Shown piece by piece: positions 26,750 through 38,650 of a stretch of DNA of 64,000 bases. Where the stretch lies: positions 97,457,235 through 97,521,234 of the forward strand of contig OY829326.1 in the NCBI GenBank assembly GCA_963691655.1, written 5' to 3'. Under the pieces are notes generated by a model that saw nothing but the letters and a program-made list of their open reading frames with translations, searched no databases and was not told the DNA's origin. The stretch's first letter is position 1, and each line of letters opens with the position of its first letter. This DNA comes from Toxonevra muliebris. Its lineage: Eukaryota; Arthropoda; Insecta; Diptera; Pallopteridae. Made by a program: the position numbers and the translations under genes.

Positions 26750-28000
26750 TATCAATTAATTTTTCCATTGTTTTTAGGAGAAACAAGGTTAAACTGTTCG
26801 GTCTGTATGACTTGCCGGTACCCACCTCGTTGGTTTATATCCGAGCTTCTACCGATCGTATGGTGTGCTTTGACGTCCATTGTAGGTACCTCAATTCTTA
26901 CCTCGACCTGACCCTTATTGGTGTTCTCTGAAATTACAAGAGTATTAATATCATTTCAAACCAGAATACATGATATATATTCGGTTTTTGGATAAGTGGC
27001 ACATCAAGGTGTTCCAAGTTGATAATAAGAACCATAACAGTGGCGGCCGGATACATTCGAGGGCCATGAGTGCAGCTGGGAGTTGCTAGCCTGGTTAGTG
27101 ATGGCTGCCGAAATATTTGTTGAAGAGGAGCCACTAGGAGCACCAATCTTACTCGTGGAACCTGACTTTTGGCTGGGGAAGAGCTATGCGTATCTATCCT
27201 TTTCTGTGTATCAGTGCTACTTTTATGTGGCCTGGACAGTGTATTATCTGGTTCCAGATTTTACAGATGTGTGCGTTTTTTCACCACTTTTCACACGCAT
27301 TTGCATCTGAGTAAAACTGAGAAATTGTTTTCCCGTTGCGCAACGATCCTATTCTTCGACCGCTAATCGGCAAACTTCCCATCTTTTCGTCAGTCGATCG
27401 AAGAATTTGCTAATCGGTGGTTTCCAGTCCGCCGTTTAGTTTAGCTAGTCGGCTTAGCACTAGCGCCGGTTGCACTCTTTTGGTAGCAGATGGGTCACTC
27501 ATACAAATGTTTGGCTTGTTTCTAGACCCCCAGACGTTTTAATGCTGTCATTAAAGAAGGGTTTCAGACTCTCAAGTTCCTTATCAACCTAGTCATTGGT
27601 CTTCTTGTTGTGGCACGTAAAAGTAAGCCAGCCGTCCCTTGTTACGCTGCTCCTAAATTGGAAATTATTGTTGCCGTTTTTAGACTTTTCCACTTCAGTT
27701 AGTGGCTCTTCTTTATAAGCGCGATCTGATCAGCACTGAGTTTTTTCTTTGGATGCTTGATGTGAACAATAGCAACTTTGTTTGCTGATTCTACGTTTCT
27801 ATACTCGACTTAACAAGGCATCCTCTGGTTTATATCATGCTATCCCTGATCATGGTCTTGATGCGCCGCTTCTGTGAACCAGTGAAGTATTCGATATTCT
27901 TCTGGCCGTCGTTTTTATTAGGTTCACTGGGATCGTGGATAATTTCCATTCGAGAGGTGCCTTAAGAATTTGGTTTCATGGGACCCTAAGAATTTTTAAT
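26750..28000 (-). mobile_element. Probable LINE ORF1 debris
   Basis: Minus-strand frames, broken by many stops, contain a stretch around 27700-27790 (NKVAIVHIKHPKKKLSADQ). This resembles a block found in retrotransposon ORF1 proteins of flies, in which a hydrophobic strand is followed by LSxxQ. Nearby are Ser/Thr/Pro-rich stretches. Strand and position suit the 5' part of the Jockey-like relic at 25.4-26.4 kb, but the link is an inference. Confidence 0.4.
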
Positions 28001-28673
28001 GGATATGGCTGATTTTCCCTAAAATTGACTGACAGTTACCAGATTTTAGATTTATCTTCTCTGGCTCTAGCTGGCAAATGAAGTAGAGTTTAAAAAATTT
28101 AATATTCTAATATGTTTAAAAAATTTAATACTTACAATAGTTTTTTTTAATCATAAATTTTTTTAATTTTGCCACTGGGCATAGTATATTTATGTAATTT
28201 TTGATTTTCAATTTTATTTGAAGGCTTTTGACTACGCACTTCGATCAAAAACCAGTGTAAAATCGTTGGTACAGCCGGTTTTGACTCGTTCACTTTCATC
28301 TCCTCTCCAATCAAACAAACAGAAAATCGGTTAGAAAAATTGGTGTGTGCACAAACGGACCAAGTGATCAATGTTGTACTTTTAACTACACTTTAATTTG
28401 TAGATTTTAAATTTTGTGGATTAATTGCCGATTGTAGTTTAAATTGGTGATCTGAAACCAGCCTTAAAGGTCCAAAGGGAGACGATATATATTTTTTGAA
28501 AAAGTTTTAATTTACAAATTTAATTGCTCATTTCATTCTAGTCCGACAATAATTACAAGAGATGTCACTTATAGCACATACGCGCACAACTTCACATCTA
28601 GATGTCGCTAGCAAACGCAGGTATGTTTTATGTAGTGCTGCCAAATTTGTAAACTTAAACATTCAACGACATT

Positions 28674-28707
28674 TCAGTTGAGCGTTTAAAATTATTTAGA
28701 ATAGTTG
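28674..28707 (+). promoter_or_regulatory. Candidate otu core promoter: initiator plus DPE
   Basis: TCAGTT at 28674-28679 fits the arthropod initiator. Counting its A (28676) as +1, AGTTG at 28703-28707 falls at +28 to +32 and matches the downstream promoter element consensus RGWYV at the required spacing. No TATA box is evident. A GTAAGT donor at 28941 and the acceptor ending at 29325 would give a 5' UTR exon of 28676-28940 and a 385-bp leader intron. The assignment is inferred. Confidence 0.5.
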
Positions 28708-29385
28708 AAAGAACACAACTTTAAAACGTTGTAAATTTAATTTAAATTTGTAAACGAAAATTATAAACAAAAGTTTTATAGCTACAATATAAATTATTAG
28801 CTTTTTTCTTTGTGAAAATATAATATCGTGTAATTTCTCAAGCAGATGCAGTACGCAGAATAAATGCAAGTTTTTCTACGTTGTGTTTAAATTTTAATGG
28901 AAAGGTTTTGTTAAAATTTTTAAATTTCAATCGTGTGCAAGTAAGTTTTGTGAAGATTTTGTGGTTTATTTTATTAATAGCAAATGTTTGAATGTGTATT
29001 TAAAATATTTTACATCAAAACTGTACTTTGGTGTCTTCTCTCTGCATAAGGTTTGCGTTTTTGAGGTAACTGTAAATTTGACCTTGAATGTAGATACAAA
29101 TTAGAGGAAAAATTGTACAGTTGCGTGCAGTGCATTGAACTTCTCGCTTTTTTTTTTTGTTAATAAAACTCATAAAATATTAGGCTTTTTGTTATGAAGA
29201 TTATATAAATATAGTTGATAAAAAAAATTGTTAAGAAATCATTGAATGTTATCAATTTGTTGTATTAAAGAAAGTGAGGTTATAAATCGCATATTCAATT
29301 CAATTTTGCTTTGCTTTAATTTCAGATCCTTTTTTTTTCTTAGTATTTTAATATTTTCCTCCAAGTCTCCATACCATCATTTAAA

Positions 29386-32300
29386 ATGCAACGTCCTTTT
29401 ACATCGGGCAGTAGACAAGCGCCTGATCCATTCGATCAATTCCTGGAGGAGAATAATTTCTATCGTAAGCATACGGCTCGAGATTCTTCATGCCTTTTTC
29501 GTGTAATATCGGAACAAATGTTCGATACGCAACTGCATCATTTAGCAATACGCAAGAAATGTGTACGCTATATGCGCAAGCATCAAGATTTCTTTCAAGC
29601 GGTGGGTGCTCGTTATTCATAGTAATAAAATCGTATTAAGTTTACTCATTTATTTGTAGCTCGTTGACCGGGACTTAGATGAATATTTGGATGATATGTC
29701 GAAACCAAAGACTTATGGAACTCTAGTTGAACTGCAGGCTACAGGTTACATGTTTCAGTAAGTGGTCTTTCAGTGATCTGTAGAGAATATGTTTTATTTT
29801 TACCATGTCCTTTTTATTTCAAAACAGACGAAATGTACTGCTCTTTGAACCTTTTAATTTAGGCAACTACTTTAGCAATCGTACATATTTCAATGAAGTT
29901 TTCCGTGTTTTTTACACACCGGAACGTCATTTTGACTCAGTATTCACTTGTGACTACATAAAAGATGCTGCCATGTGTCAATGTGCGTTAAAAAATTTTC
30001 ATTTTATGTAAAAATGTATATCTTTTAACACTTTTGCTTATACCTATTTGCAGCCATTTGCTATGAAATCCTTTATAAAGATCTTTATAAGCTGCCTGAT
30101 GTTTCGTTTGCGGTGGAGCACATGCTTCATTCACCCATCTATGAAACTGATGAATTTCGTAGCGAATTCAACAAAGATGGGTACTGCCTACGCATTGAGT
30201 TTGACGATGGGCGGAAATTCGATTTTGACTTGCCAAACGATACGAATTGCATATTGGAAAATTACAAATTATGTCATTTTCATTATACCAATTTTCCACG
30301 TCTCTCTGATGACTTGCAGCGTGAGATGAAGATTAATAATAATAATCGTGATGAATATGATAAGAGTGCTTTGTGCAAGACTGCAGAATCATTGCTGCCG
30401 AACAAGTACATTTCATGTGTGCGGCAATTGTTGAATGAGGGTAGGTTGAAGGTGTAGTAAAATCCATTTAATTTCAAATTATTATAAACTTTATTTTTAT
30501 ACATTAATTACAGGCATCACACCTTTTCCTTATAAAGTTGCCAAGGCCTTGGATCCCAATATGTATCGTAATATTGAGTTTGATGCATGGAATGAGCATC
30601 GCAAAGAGTTGAAGCTGCAAAATTGGTACAGTGGTGACTCAAATTTTAAGGTATTTTATTTTGAATTAATATCAAGTATAGCCTAGCCGTGATATTATTT
30701 TAAAATATTTCTGTTGTACATTTCTTTTTGTGTCTTTTTCTTTGTCCTTTACAAATATTTATAAATGTGTTTTTTGTGTGCTGTCTATATCTCTGTTTTT
30801 TTGGTGGAATGTGGATATCTGTTATCAATAGTTAATACGCTGTCAGCAAACAAGAGTTCATAAAATTTTCCAGGTGGGCGCTAAATGTCATGTGAAATTG
30901 TGCAAGTCTGAAAATGATTTGTACACTTGCCACATTCAGGAGATTGCTGTCGATAAAGGATATTGCATTGTTTTCATTGAGCAATTGGGTGAGAAGCGTA
31001 TGGTAAGTTAGCAAACATTTTCTGTATTGGAATTTAAACTTGATGCGGAATGAAGAAGTACACCAAACTCTTTTTTTTTACACGGTAGATACGTTCCTTA
31101 GAAAACCTTACACTAGTTTTCACGGGAAAAAGTGGTTTTTAGACTAACTGTGGGTTGCTGAAAAAGAAAACGACACTTGTATTTTTACAAAGAAGCGTTT
31201 TCGAAAAATTTGCAAAAAACGTGCAAGTTTCTAACAAAATTGCTTGTCTCTTCGAAATTTTTGTTGCTATTTAATTATTGCTGCATAATTTACAAGATAA
31301 TTTGTAAAGTATGGATTATATATTTGGTTGTTGTTTAGGCATGTTATTAATAAGGGTACTATAAAAACGATGTAAAATAATATTGCTTATAGAACTTTTT
31401 TAGACCGAAAATTTAACACAATATTACTTTTTTTAGTCGTAAAGTTATCGAAACGAAATAAAACTGATAGCAAAATTCGGGTATTCCTCCAATTGTTTTT
31501 GTTGCTGTATATATAAGTTTACTGTAAGCAACTAAAAATTAGAATTAAAAACTTTTTTTTTTTTGGGATTCGTGCTAGAACAAAAAATTCGTGTAAAAAA
31601 GTGAATTTGTTCTTATTTATGAACCGTGCTACTTCAAAATCGTTTAAAAAAAGTGTTTAGTGTACTTAGTAGGTATAAATAGTTTGTGAATACCCAGCAT
31701 ACCCATCATAACATATTGATATTCAACCGGTTAGGTAAATATGATTTTGGTTAGGTAAATATGATTTTGTGTAAAAATGGGTATGGTCATACCCCACACA
31801 TTTGCCATAAAAAAAACTCCTTGCTAAATCTTTATATAGCAATTATCTCTAATTTTGTTACTAAAAATCCAAGTGAAATTAAAAATTTAAGTACAAAAAA
31901 TTTGGAAAATGATATTTGGTATAAACTAACTTAATTGAATTTGAAGCGTTTTTCATTTAGATTTTTGTTGCCAAAAATTAAGAACATTTTCACACTTTAC
32001 AATACAAAAATAACTTCAATTGATACTTGCACTTCTGATGCTTATATTTAAGGAGTTCCGTTAGAGAGCAAAAAAAATTTCCGTTGAGAAGTTTGGTAAT
32101 AGTAGATATTGTACGGTTGGTCATAATTCCCAAATTTGAATTTTTAATTTTTGTCTTTTGACAGCAACCACAGTGCTTATGATTCTGATGGCGTTGAAAG
32201 CTGTAGTCAGTTGTGAATTATTTATCTCAACTTCTATTACATATATAGAATAGTTTTTTTTTTTTATCTCATGTTTCAAACAGCATTAGCCGTTACTTCT

Positions 32301-35300
32301 TATAACATTTGTGGTATTAATTATTAAATATAGCATTTCTTTGAGAGAGAGAGAAAAACTAATAACGAATTGCTTAAAATCAAAATGCAATCAATGTAAA
32401 AATTACAAAAACCAAATCAAATATATAGGTTAGGAATCATTATTACTCTGGCAGTGAATAAATGCATATTCTGAAGAGAATTAATTAATTTTTTAATTTT
32501 TTTTTTTTAGAGAAATGAATTCTAGTTGTTTTTAAATAGTTGAGATCTTAATTTGTTTATTTTTAAGGGTGAGGTAAATTTTCCAATTAATAAAAACAAA
32601 TTATTCCAACTTAAAAAAAAATTAATATGGATTTAAACTAGTAGCGCTGAGTTTTTGAATAAGTCAAACTTTATTTAACCGAGCTATGTTTGCTCAGTCA
32701 ATTTCTTCTGAGCACGCCCCGATTGGGATCCGGTCACAAAAAGGAACACACAATTTTGAGTCTTAACAGCTCAGATCGAAAAAGAAACACGAAAACACTA
32801 AGAGCTCATTTTCTGCTCAGAGCTAAAAAAAAAAACTAAAATTAACTATTTTAATACGCTTATAAATTCAAAACATCTATCTTCTATACATTTATTAGTG
32901 TAACTACATTTTTATTCCAGTAGGTCCAGAAATGTTACACTATCATATTCTATTAAAGAGCTTGATGAGTAGATTAGCCAAAAACTATCAGATTTAAAAT
33001 CGGTTTATCCAATTCCAAAATATTAGCGTCGGAAGTTCTTTAAAATTCACTCATTGAACAAAGCATTGCATTCATCGTTGTAAAAATCATTGCTTAAGCG
33101 GGAGTAGCCTTACCGACTAGTCTTATTTATTCAATGTACAATGGTGGTTATGGAACGACAATAGAATGGATGAAAGCGATTATTTCTTTGCTCAGTGGAT
33201 AAAATATGGGAATATTATTATAGTTAAATGGCTGGCTACATTACTTTAGTAGAATCATAACTTTTTTCTTAGCCTTTGGCTACACTAGTAGTTATATCTA
33301 TCATGTCTGAATTTTTGTCACTTGTTGACTGTTGTTGTGTTTTAGGCTTTGATTTGTATATTTGTATCGAAGTAAAATTGTATTGAAGTCCCTGACTTGA
33401 CAAAATTTGACTAAATATTGTATAGTTAAAGTAAGCTTGGATTATATTTTATTAAGTCAAATTGCAAAGGAGTGGAAATTTTAGACATTTTGTTGAAACG
33501 GATATTTTTTTGAAAAGATATTGCTTGCGTTTAGAAAACGACCTCTGCTCAGCAACTTATGTCAGAAAAATAAGACGCTCATTGAAATGGCAACTGCTCA
33601 ATATAATTTTTGTTGATCATACATAAAGTGATCAATTTGCGTTCATAGGACACACAGGTAGCAGTGGCGGAGCAGAGGCGTCATCTGAACGCGTGACCAT
33701 TAATACAATCACTGATTTTATTTTAAATTAGGACTTCAATTTTTTTGTTTTTCTAATTGTATTATAATAATCTCATAGGTTCCTTATGATTCATTGACCC
33801 CATTGCCTCCCGATCAATTTCAACCATGGTCGATCCCATATCGTTTTCAACGACAAATGCAAAAATATAGTTCAGTGCACCTCACTCGTCACTACAATTA
33901 TCGTTTCAAATACAATGAACAATTCTCGTCGACTCATGAATATATGAAATCGTCGGCTCCTCAGTATGGCGGCGATGGGGAGCTTATACACGCAGATGAT
34001 ATTGATCCAAAGCAACAACATTATGTGACAGCGGCTGCAGCTGCGGCTGCTGCCGCCCACCAACACCGTAACAATTGCTATTATAAATTGAAGCAATACA
34101 CCCATTTAGAAAACTTCCGTACGCACACAGTTGAATACTGTACGATGCCACTGACTGTGGAACATATGCGTGGATGTGATTTGGATGGGAAAGGTGTTGG
34201 AGGAGGAGCTACAGGACAACGTGCCACTACAGCAATAACGAATGAAAATTCATCACGTACTACATCACGCGCATCTGCGGTGGCACTAGCAGATGTAAAT
34301 GGTGGTGCTGGAGTGAAAACTGAAGCTATTGAAGGCGGCGGGGAAGCAGTTAATGCAAATGGGGAGGACGTATTGAATGTCTATGAAATAGAGCATGCAG
34401 GTGCCATTGCTGCTGGAGCTAATATTCCGCCAGGCAGTTTAATTGTGCCCGACTTTCAATGTTTCTATCAGATGCCACCTACATATGCTATGCCCGAAGA
34501 TTACTATAGCTACGGCTATGATCCGAATATGCATCCACCGGCGACAGCATTTGTTCCTGCTGGTAATGGCAGCACCTTTTACTATTATACACCAGCTGCT
34601 AATAATATTTATATGCCTGGACCGGCGATTATGCAGGCGCCACCAGCACCACCGCTTATTTCAACTGCAATGCCAGCACCAACAACAAATGCCTATGCAC
34701 AGAATGGCAACGGTGGTGGCGGTGGTGGTATAGTGGGGGGTTATTACCATAATCCAAGTTATGGTGGTAGTACCGGCAATCCAACAGTGCATGGTTCAGC
34801 AGCAAATAGCAATTCACATAGCGCCTTGCACAATAGCACGCCTTCTATAGTTGGGCGTGGACACGCTGCCTCCACCACACCGTTGAGTGGACGCATTAAT
34901 ATGGAAGCGAAGAAGTCTATGAAAGCTAGTGGAACGGATTTGCCCGCCGATGTGGCGACATTGCGTCACTTTTACAACTTGGGCTTGGAATATCATCACA
35001 TAATACAGAAGCGCAAACAAGAAGAATCTATAGAATCATGGAAGGATAATGTTAGCAAAATTATGGGTGACTATCGTAGTTCCAAAACGGATGAGAGTGG
35101 CAATGTGCCAGAGGTATTGAGATAGCACCGCAGTATAATATCGCCTCTTTATTTTATTTATTTATTAATTTCAGTACAAAACAATTGATTCGAATAACAC
35201 CAACTCTGCTGTTAATGCGCAAAAGGAAAACACCGCGAATTTCCGAGAAAACTCTCATGGATCCAATCAAAATCAATCTAATTTCAACAACTCTAATAAA

Positions 35301-36650
35301 CCAAATCACCCAAATCGTCGTTTCTCTTCACGCTATTTCAATAGCAACAAAGATCGCCCACAATCTTATCAGCGCAATCAGCAACAGCAGGGCGGAGGTA
35401 GCAACATCAACAACTCTAACACAACACCGGCAGGAATGCAGCATAATCGCCATCAAAATGATTACAACGCCAACAAAAATAATCACGTCCACAATACAAA
35501 AAATGCAAATGCTCATAATGGCACACCTAATTCAACACGTCATCATCACATGCAACATCAGCAAAATGCTTCAGCTGCTCCTTGTGTGGGCCTCGCAGTT
35601 GCTGAGCAAAATATACAAACTTCACCCATGATTGGCTATGAAGCGGTAAATATGAACGCAGCTGGAGATGCTGCTCATGTGAGTATGGGAATTTTGAGGC
35701 ATTCGTAAGTTTTTTACATTTAATTTACTTATTTTTCCCTCATTTGACATAGACTCCACATGCTTACAATACAACTCCCAATCCCATTATTACCTATGGT
35801 GCCTACGATTATGCTACTGCCGATCCCAACGCAATGCAGGTAGCACATATACCAGCAAATGGAGCAGCAGCGGCATCTGGTGTTTACATTCAAATGCCAA
35901 TGCCATCGGCTCCTTATGGGGTCGCTTATGGTCCACCGCCGCCAGCACCAATGCATCCAGCAGGATCACCTGCCTCACAATTCCATACACCTTACATGGG
36001 TGCACCACCTCCTCCAACTGTTGCAGCGGCAAACATGGCTATGCATCCGCCACCAACTCAATCCTCAAACGGTTTTTATGGCACTACTGGAGGCCCTACA
36101 GATATAAGTGAATATGTAAGTGTTATCAATAGCGAGGGAATGCAATGCATTGCTTATCCACCACCAATGCCTTTCTACTATCCACCTAATGCTGTCGTTG
36201 GCGCTGGTGGTGGCGGCACACCTTCCAATATCAGTAACGGGGTTGGGGTCGTAGCACAGCATCAACAACCCCCGCCGCCGCTACAGCCACCAGCGACAGT
36301 AGCCAATGCAGCAGCAGCAGGCGCAAACTGTGCTGCTCCTCCTCCACCTCAGGTAAATAACGGTCGAACTATGTATGTACTATATAATTCATAATATTTT
36401 TCATTAGGGATATTGGTGTCCACCACCGCCAAATAACACAATGCCAACAACTCAAGAACCACCACCTCCGCCTTCAAAAGGCATTACAGCCACAACCGCA
36501 ACGCAATCAAGCGGAGATGGTAATACTAATTGCAGTAAAAGTCCCAACATTAATGTTGTGAGCACCGGCTCGGGGACTCATACTGGCGGCGGCGGAACCG
36601 CAAACCATCGAACTCGTGAGAAACAGCACCAACCTGCAACAACAAACTAA
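29386..36650 (+). CDS. otu: Ovarian tumor (Otu) deubiquitinase with Tudor domain and long low-complexity tail
   Basis: Ten coding exons: 29386-29601, 29660-29757, 29828-29982, 30054-30440, 30514-30650, 30874-31002, 33779-35113, 35175-35678, 35753-36352 and 36408-36650. Borders and phases agree, giving 1267 residues, well above the roughly 850 of the long Drosophila form. The N-terminus has [14 protein letters not shown] and YRKHTARD, closely like Drosophila Otu. OTU domain: about residues 25-160, with Asp33, Cys36 in DSSCLFR and His139 in RHFDSVF, so a full D-C-H triad is present. Residues 332-374 (exon 6) begin a Tudor domain that ends in exon 7 ([18 protein letters not shown]). The remainder is rich in Ala, Gly, Asn, Pro, Tyr and His, typical of phase-separating regions, with one conserved island near [16 protein letters not shown]. 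In Drosophila Otu acts in germline sex determination, cyst division and nurse-cell chromatin, with Bam/Sxl-pathway partners. Confidence 0.96.
30874..31002 (+). other. otu: Tudor-encoding cassette exon of otu (129 nt, phase 0-0)
   Basis: This exon begins and ends between codons and encodes 43 residues (VGAKCHVKL...GEKRM) that form most of a Tudor fold. Skipping it keeps the frame. In Drosophila the equivalent 126-nt exon is alternatively spliced to give the 104-kDa (with) and 98-kDa (without) Otu forms. Here it is followed by a 2.8-kb intron, much the longest in the gene. Alternative use in this species is inferred, not shown. Confidence 0.8.
31003..33778 (+). other. otu: Large otu intron 6
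   Basis: A 2776-bp AT-rich intron with GTAAGT donor and CTCATAG acceptor. It contains a perfect 20-bp tandem duplication (31729-31768) and no coding sequence that I can recognise. It separates the Tudor exon from the large low-complexity exon. Confidence 0.7.
31729..31768. repeat. Perfect 20-bp tandem duplication
   Basis: GGTTAGGTAAATATGATTTT occurs twice with no gap at 31729-31748 and 31749-31768. The lack of differences implies a recent duplication. Confidence 0.9.
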
Positions 36651-37200
36651 TGATTAAGAGGCGTTCAAAAACTTCGTTAAGAAACAAAAAATCTTCAAAG
36701 AAAAAACATTAAAGAAATCATTTAAATGTATGTATAACTTACATTTCTCATTTTTACACAAAATCGAATTTGAGGAGCAAAAACTCATTCAACTCACACT
36801 TTCTCCTTTCAATATTTCCTTAAATATCTCTAAAATTTATTTAAAACTAATTCTATATGAAAGTCAATTTCTATTTATATTAAGATCAGCAAGCTCTATA
36901 ACCTTTGTGCTTTTAGTATTTTTTAGAATATTTATGCATAAAATTAAATTACAGCAATAATGTTTGTTTAAAGTGTTGTCATCAGTTCAGAAAGTTTTTT
37001 CTTCGGTTCAAAAAAAAAAAATGAAGAAGATTCTTTGCTGTTTGGTTGAGCTTCAACATTTTTCTATTTTTAATAAGTAACATTTTTTAATTAAGATTTC
37101 GTATTTCTTTTATCAATATATTATACAACAAAATAATAAATAATTTATTAAAAAAAAAAAAACAAAAAACACATCATCCCAGAAACGATAATAAAAGGAA
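36651..37200 (+). other. otu: otu 3' UTR
   Basis: AT-rich sequence following the otu stop. The best polyadenylation signal is AATAAA at 37135-37140. The convergent gene on the other strand stops at 37627, with a candidate signal (AATAAA on minus) at 37481-37486. The two transcripts therefore end very close together and may overlap if later signals are used. Confidence 0.5.
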
Positions 37201-37626
37201 AAAAATCTTTACATATTTCCATAATATGTACACGCTCACATCTTTTTTTTTTTTTTTTTTTAAAAAAAATATAGTTTTTCTTTTACTTATCTTTTTTTTT
37301 TATAGATTTTAAGCTCATTTTCATATTTAATTTATATTTAAATAATAGTAACTTTTTTTTTTAATATTTTTCACACACCTTCATCAGTTTACGCATAACA
37401 TATCTTTATGCAAATGCACTTTATAAATTTTATTACAAATTCGGCAACATACAAACTTTCATTATTATGTTAGTACTAGTTTTTTATTGTTAGTTTTTAA
37501 ATATATACTTAATATTATATAAAATAAAAAAAAATAAAAAAAAAATGCAAAAAAAAAATTATAAATAAAAAAAAATATAGTACGTAAGCAATAACAAAAA
37601 ACTGGGATTTCTTTTTCTTGCTTCTA

Positions 37627-37806
37627 TTAAACAAAACGTCCACGCGTCTTTTGTCTGCTAAATGGTAATGTATCCAGTATATTCAATATGAGATCAATGA
37701 AACTTTGCGCTTTAAGCGTTTCCTCGCGCTTTTCACGTGCAAATTCTATTCCTTTATAGTTTTCAACTTCTATTGAGTTTCGTGCCAAAGCTGGTGCTGC
37801 TGACGT
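37627..37806 (-). CDS. Terminal coding exon of an unrecognised conserved-looking gene
   Basis: On the minus strand a good acceptor (TACTTTACAG) ends at 37807 and is followed by 59 in-frame codons and TAA at 37627-37629. The peptide is charged and well composed: it contains NSIEVENYKGIEFAREKREE, a hydrophobic helix SFIDLILNILDTLPF, and ends in the basic tail SRQKTRGRFV. This composition is very unlike the surrounding AT-rich DNA, and the exon is tail-to-tail with otu, so I take it as the 3' exon of a real gene whose upstream exons lie farther right. I could not place those exons. The reading frame assumes a phase-0 intron; I do not recognise the family. Confidence 0.6.
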   Translation of the reverse strand, partial: TSAAPALARNSIEVENYKGIEFAREKREETLKAQSFIDLILNILDTLPFSRQKTRGRFV

Positions 37807-38182
37807 CTGTAAAGTAGTAAGTATGTATAATTACTTTAAAATGTTTAGTTTGTTGAGACAAATTCAAACAAGGAATAAGTACAATTACCAAACAATGCAA
37901 GTGCTCCAAGAATAAGACAATGATTTGGTGCTTATTGAATAACTACAACGTTTAGTTTATAGCATGTAACGTGTTTTCATTGATTTTTATTTAAAAAAAA
38001 CATCAAACACTGGTTGAAAAAATATACAGCTTTTGAACTAGAAAAATCCAAAAAAAAGTTATGCATGACGCTCGTATCTTTTTCGGACGAAAAACTGTAT
38101 ATTTCTACCAAAAATTTTTATTTGAAAAACTATATTTCGCGGTATCAATTTTATTCAATGAAAATTAAGAAAAGAAAGCAAA

Positions 38183-38392
38183 TTATCCATCATATGAATC
38201 GTCTTCGTTCTCCATTTCAATATCTCCTGCAGTTGTATTGTATTTGTCCTTTGAAGAAATTTGACGAAGCGATTTCAGCTTTGTTGTGAGGTATTTATAG
38301 AAATCAGCGCAGGGATATTTCAAGTTACATTTGAGAATCAGAATCGCCTTCAATGTTTCCACTTCTGTCAAAAGTATGTAATAGCGAAGCAT
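38183..38392 (-). CDS. Possible small coding exon or gene fragment, function unknown
   Basis: A 69-codon minus-strand frame with plausible protein composition: a leucine-rich helical stretch (TEVETLKAILILKCNLKYP), then basic and finally acidic residues (EMENEDDSYDG) before a stop. It is preceded by an in-frame stop 9 bases upstream of its ATG and by an acceptor-like TTTTGACAG inside. It could be an exon of the gene ending at 37627, but no good donor links the two. It may also be a relic. Confidence 0.25.
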   Translation of the reverse strand: MLRYYILLTEVETLKAILILKCNLKYPCADFYKYLTTKLKSLRQISSKDKYNTTAGDIEMENEDDSYDG

Positions 38393-38650
38393 AGGAAAAA
38401 TTTAATTTTATATTCTTAGGATAAAGGCGGTATTTTGGTACTTTGGAGTCTAAAAAACAATGTATTACCGCGAAAAACTATAGATACGAGCGTTAGTCAT
38501 GTACCATAGTGTATACTAGCGGTTGCCAAACTTTTTGGATCAAGGAACACTTTGCAGAATTAATAATTCCAGAGAAAAACTTGTTTGCAGTTTTCCGATA
38601 GATGGCTTGTCGAAATAGCTCAAAATTGTTAAAGTTTTGATCTTCTGGGA

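Noticed and set aside
34443..34733. Alternative frames inside otu exon 7 and exons 8-9
   Set aside because: Overlap the true frame, which is fixed by splice phases and homology.
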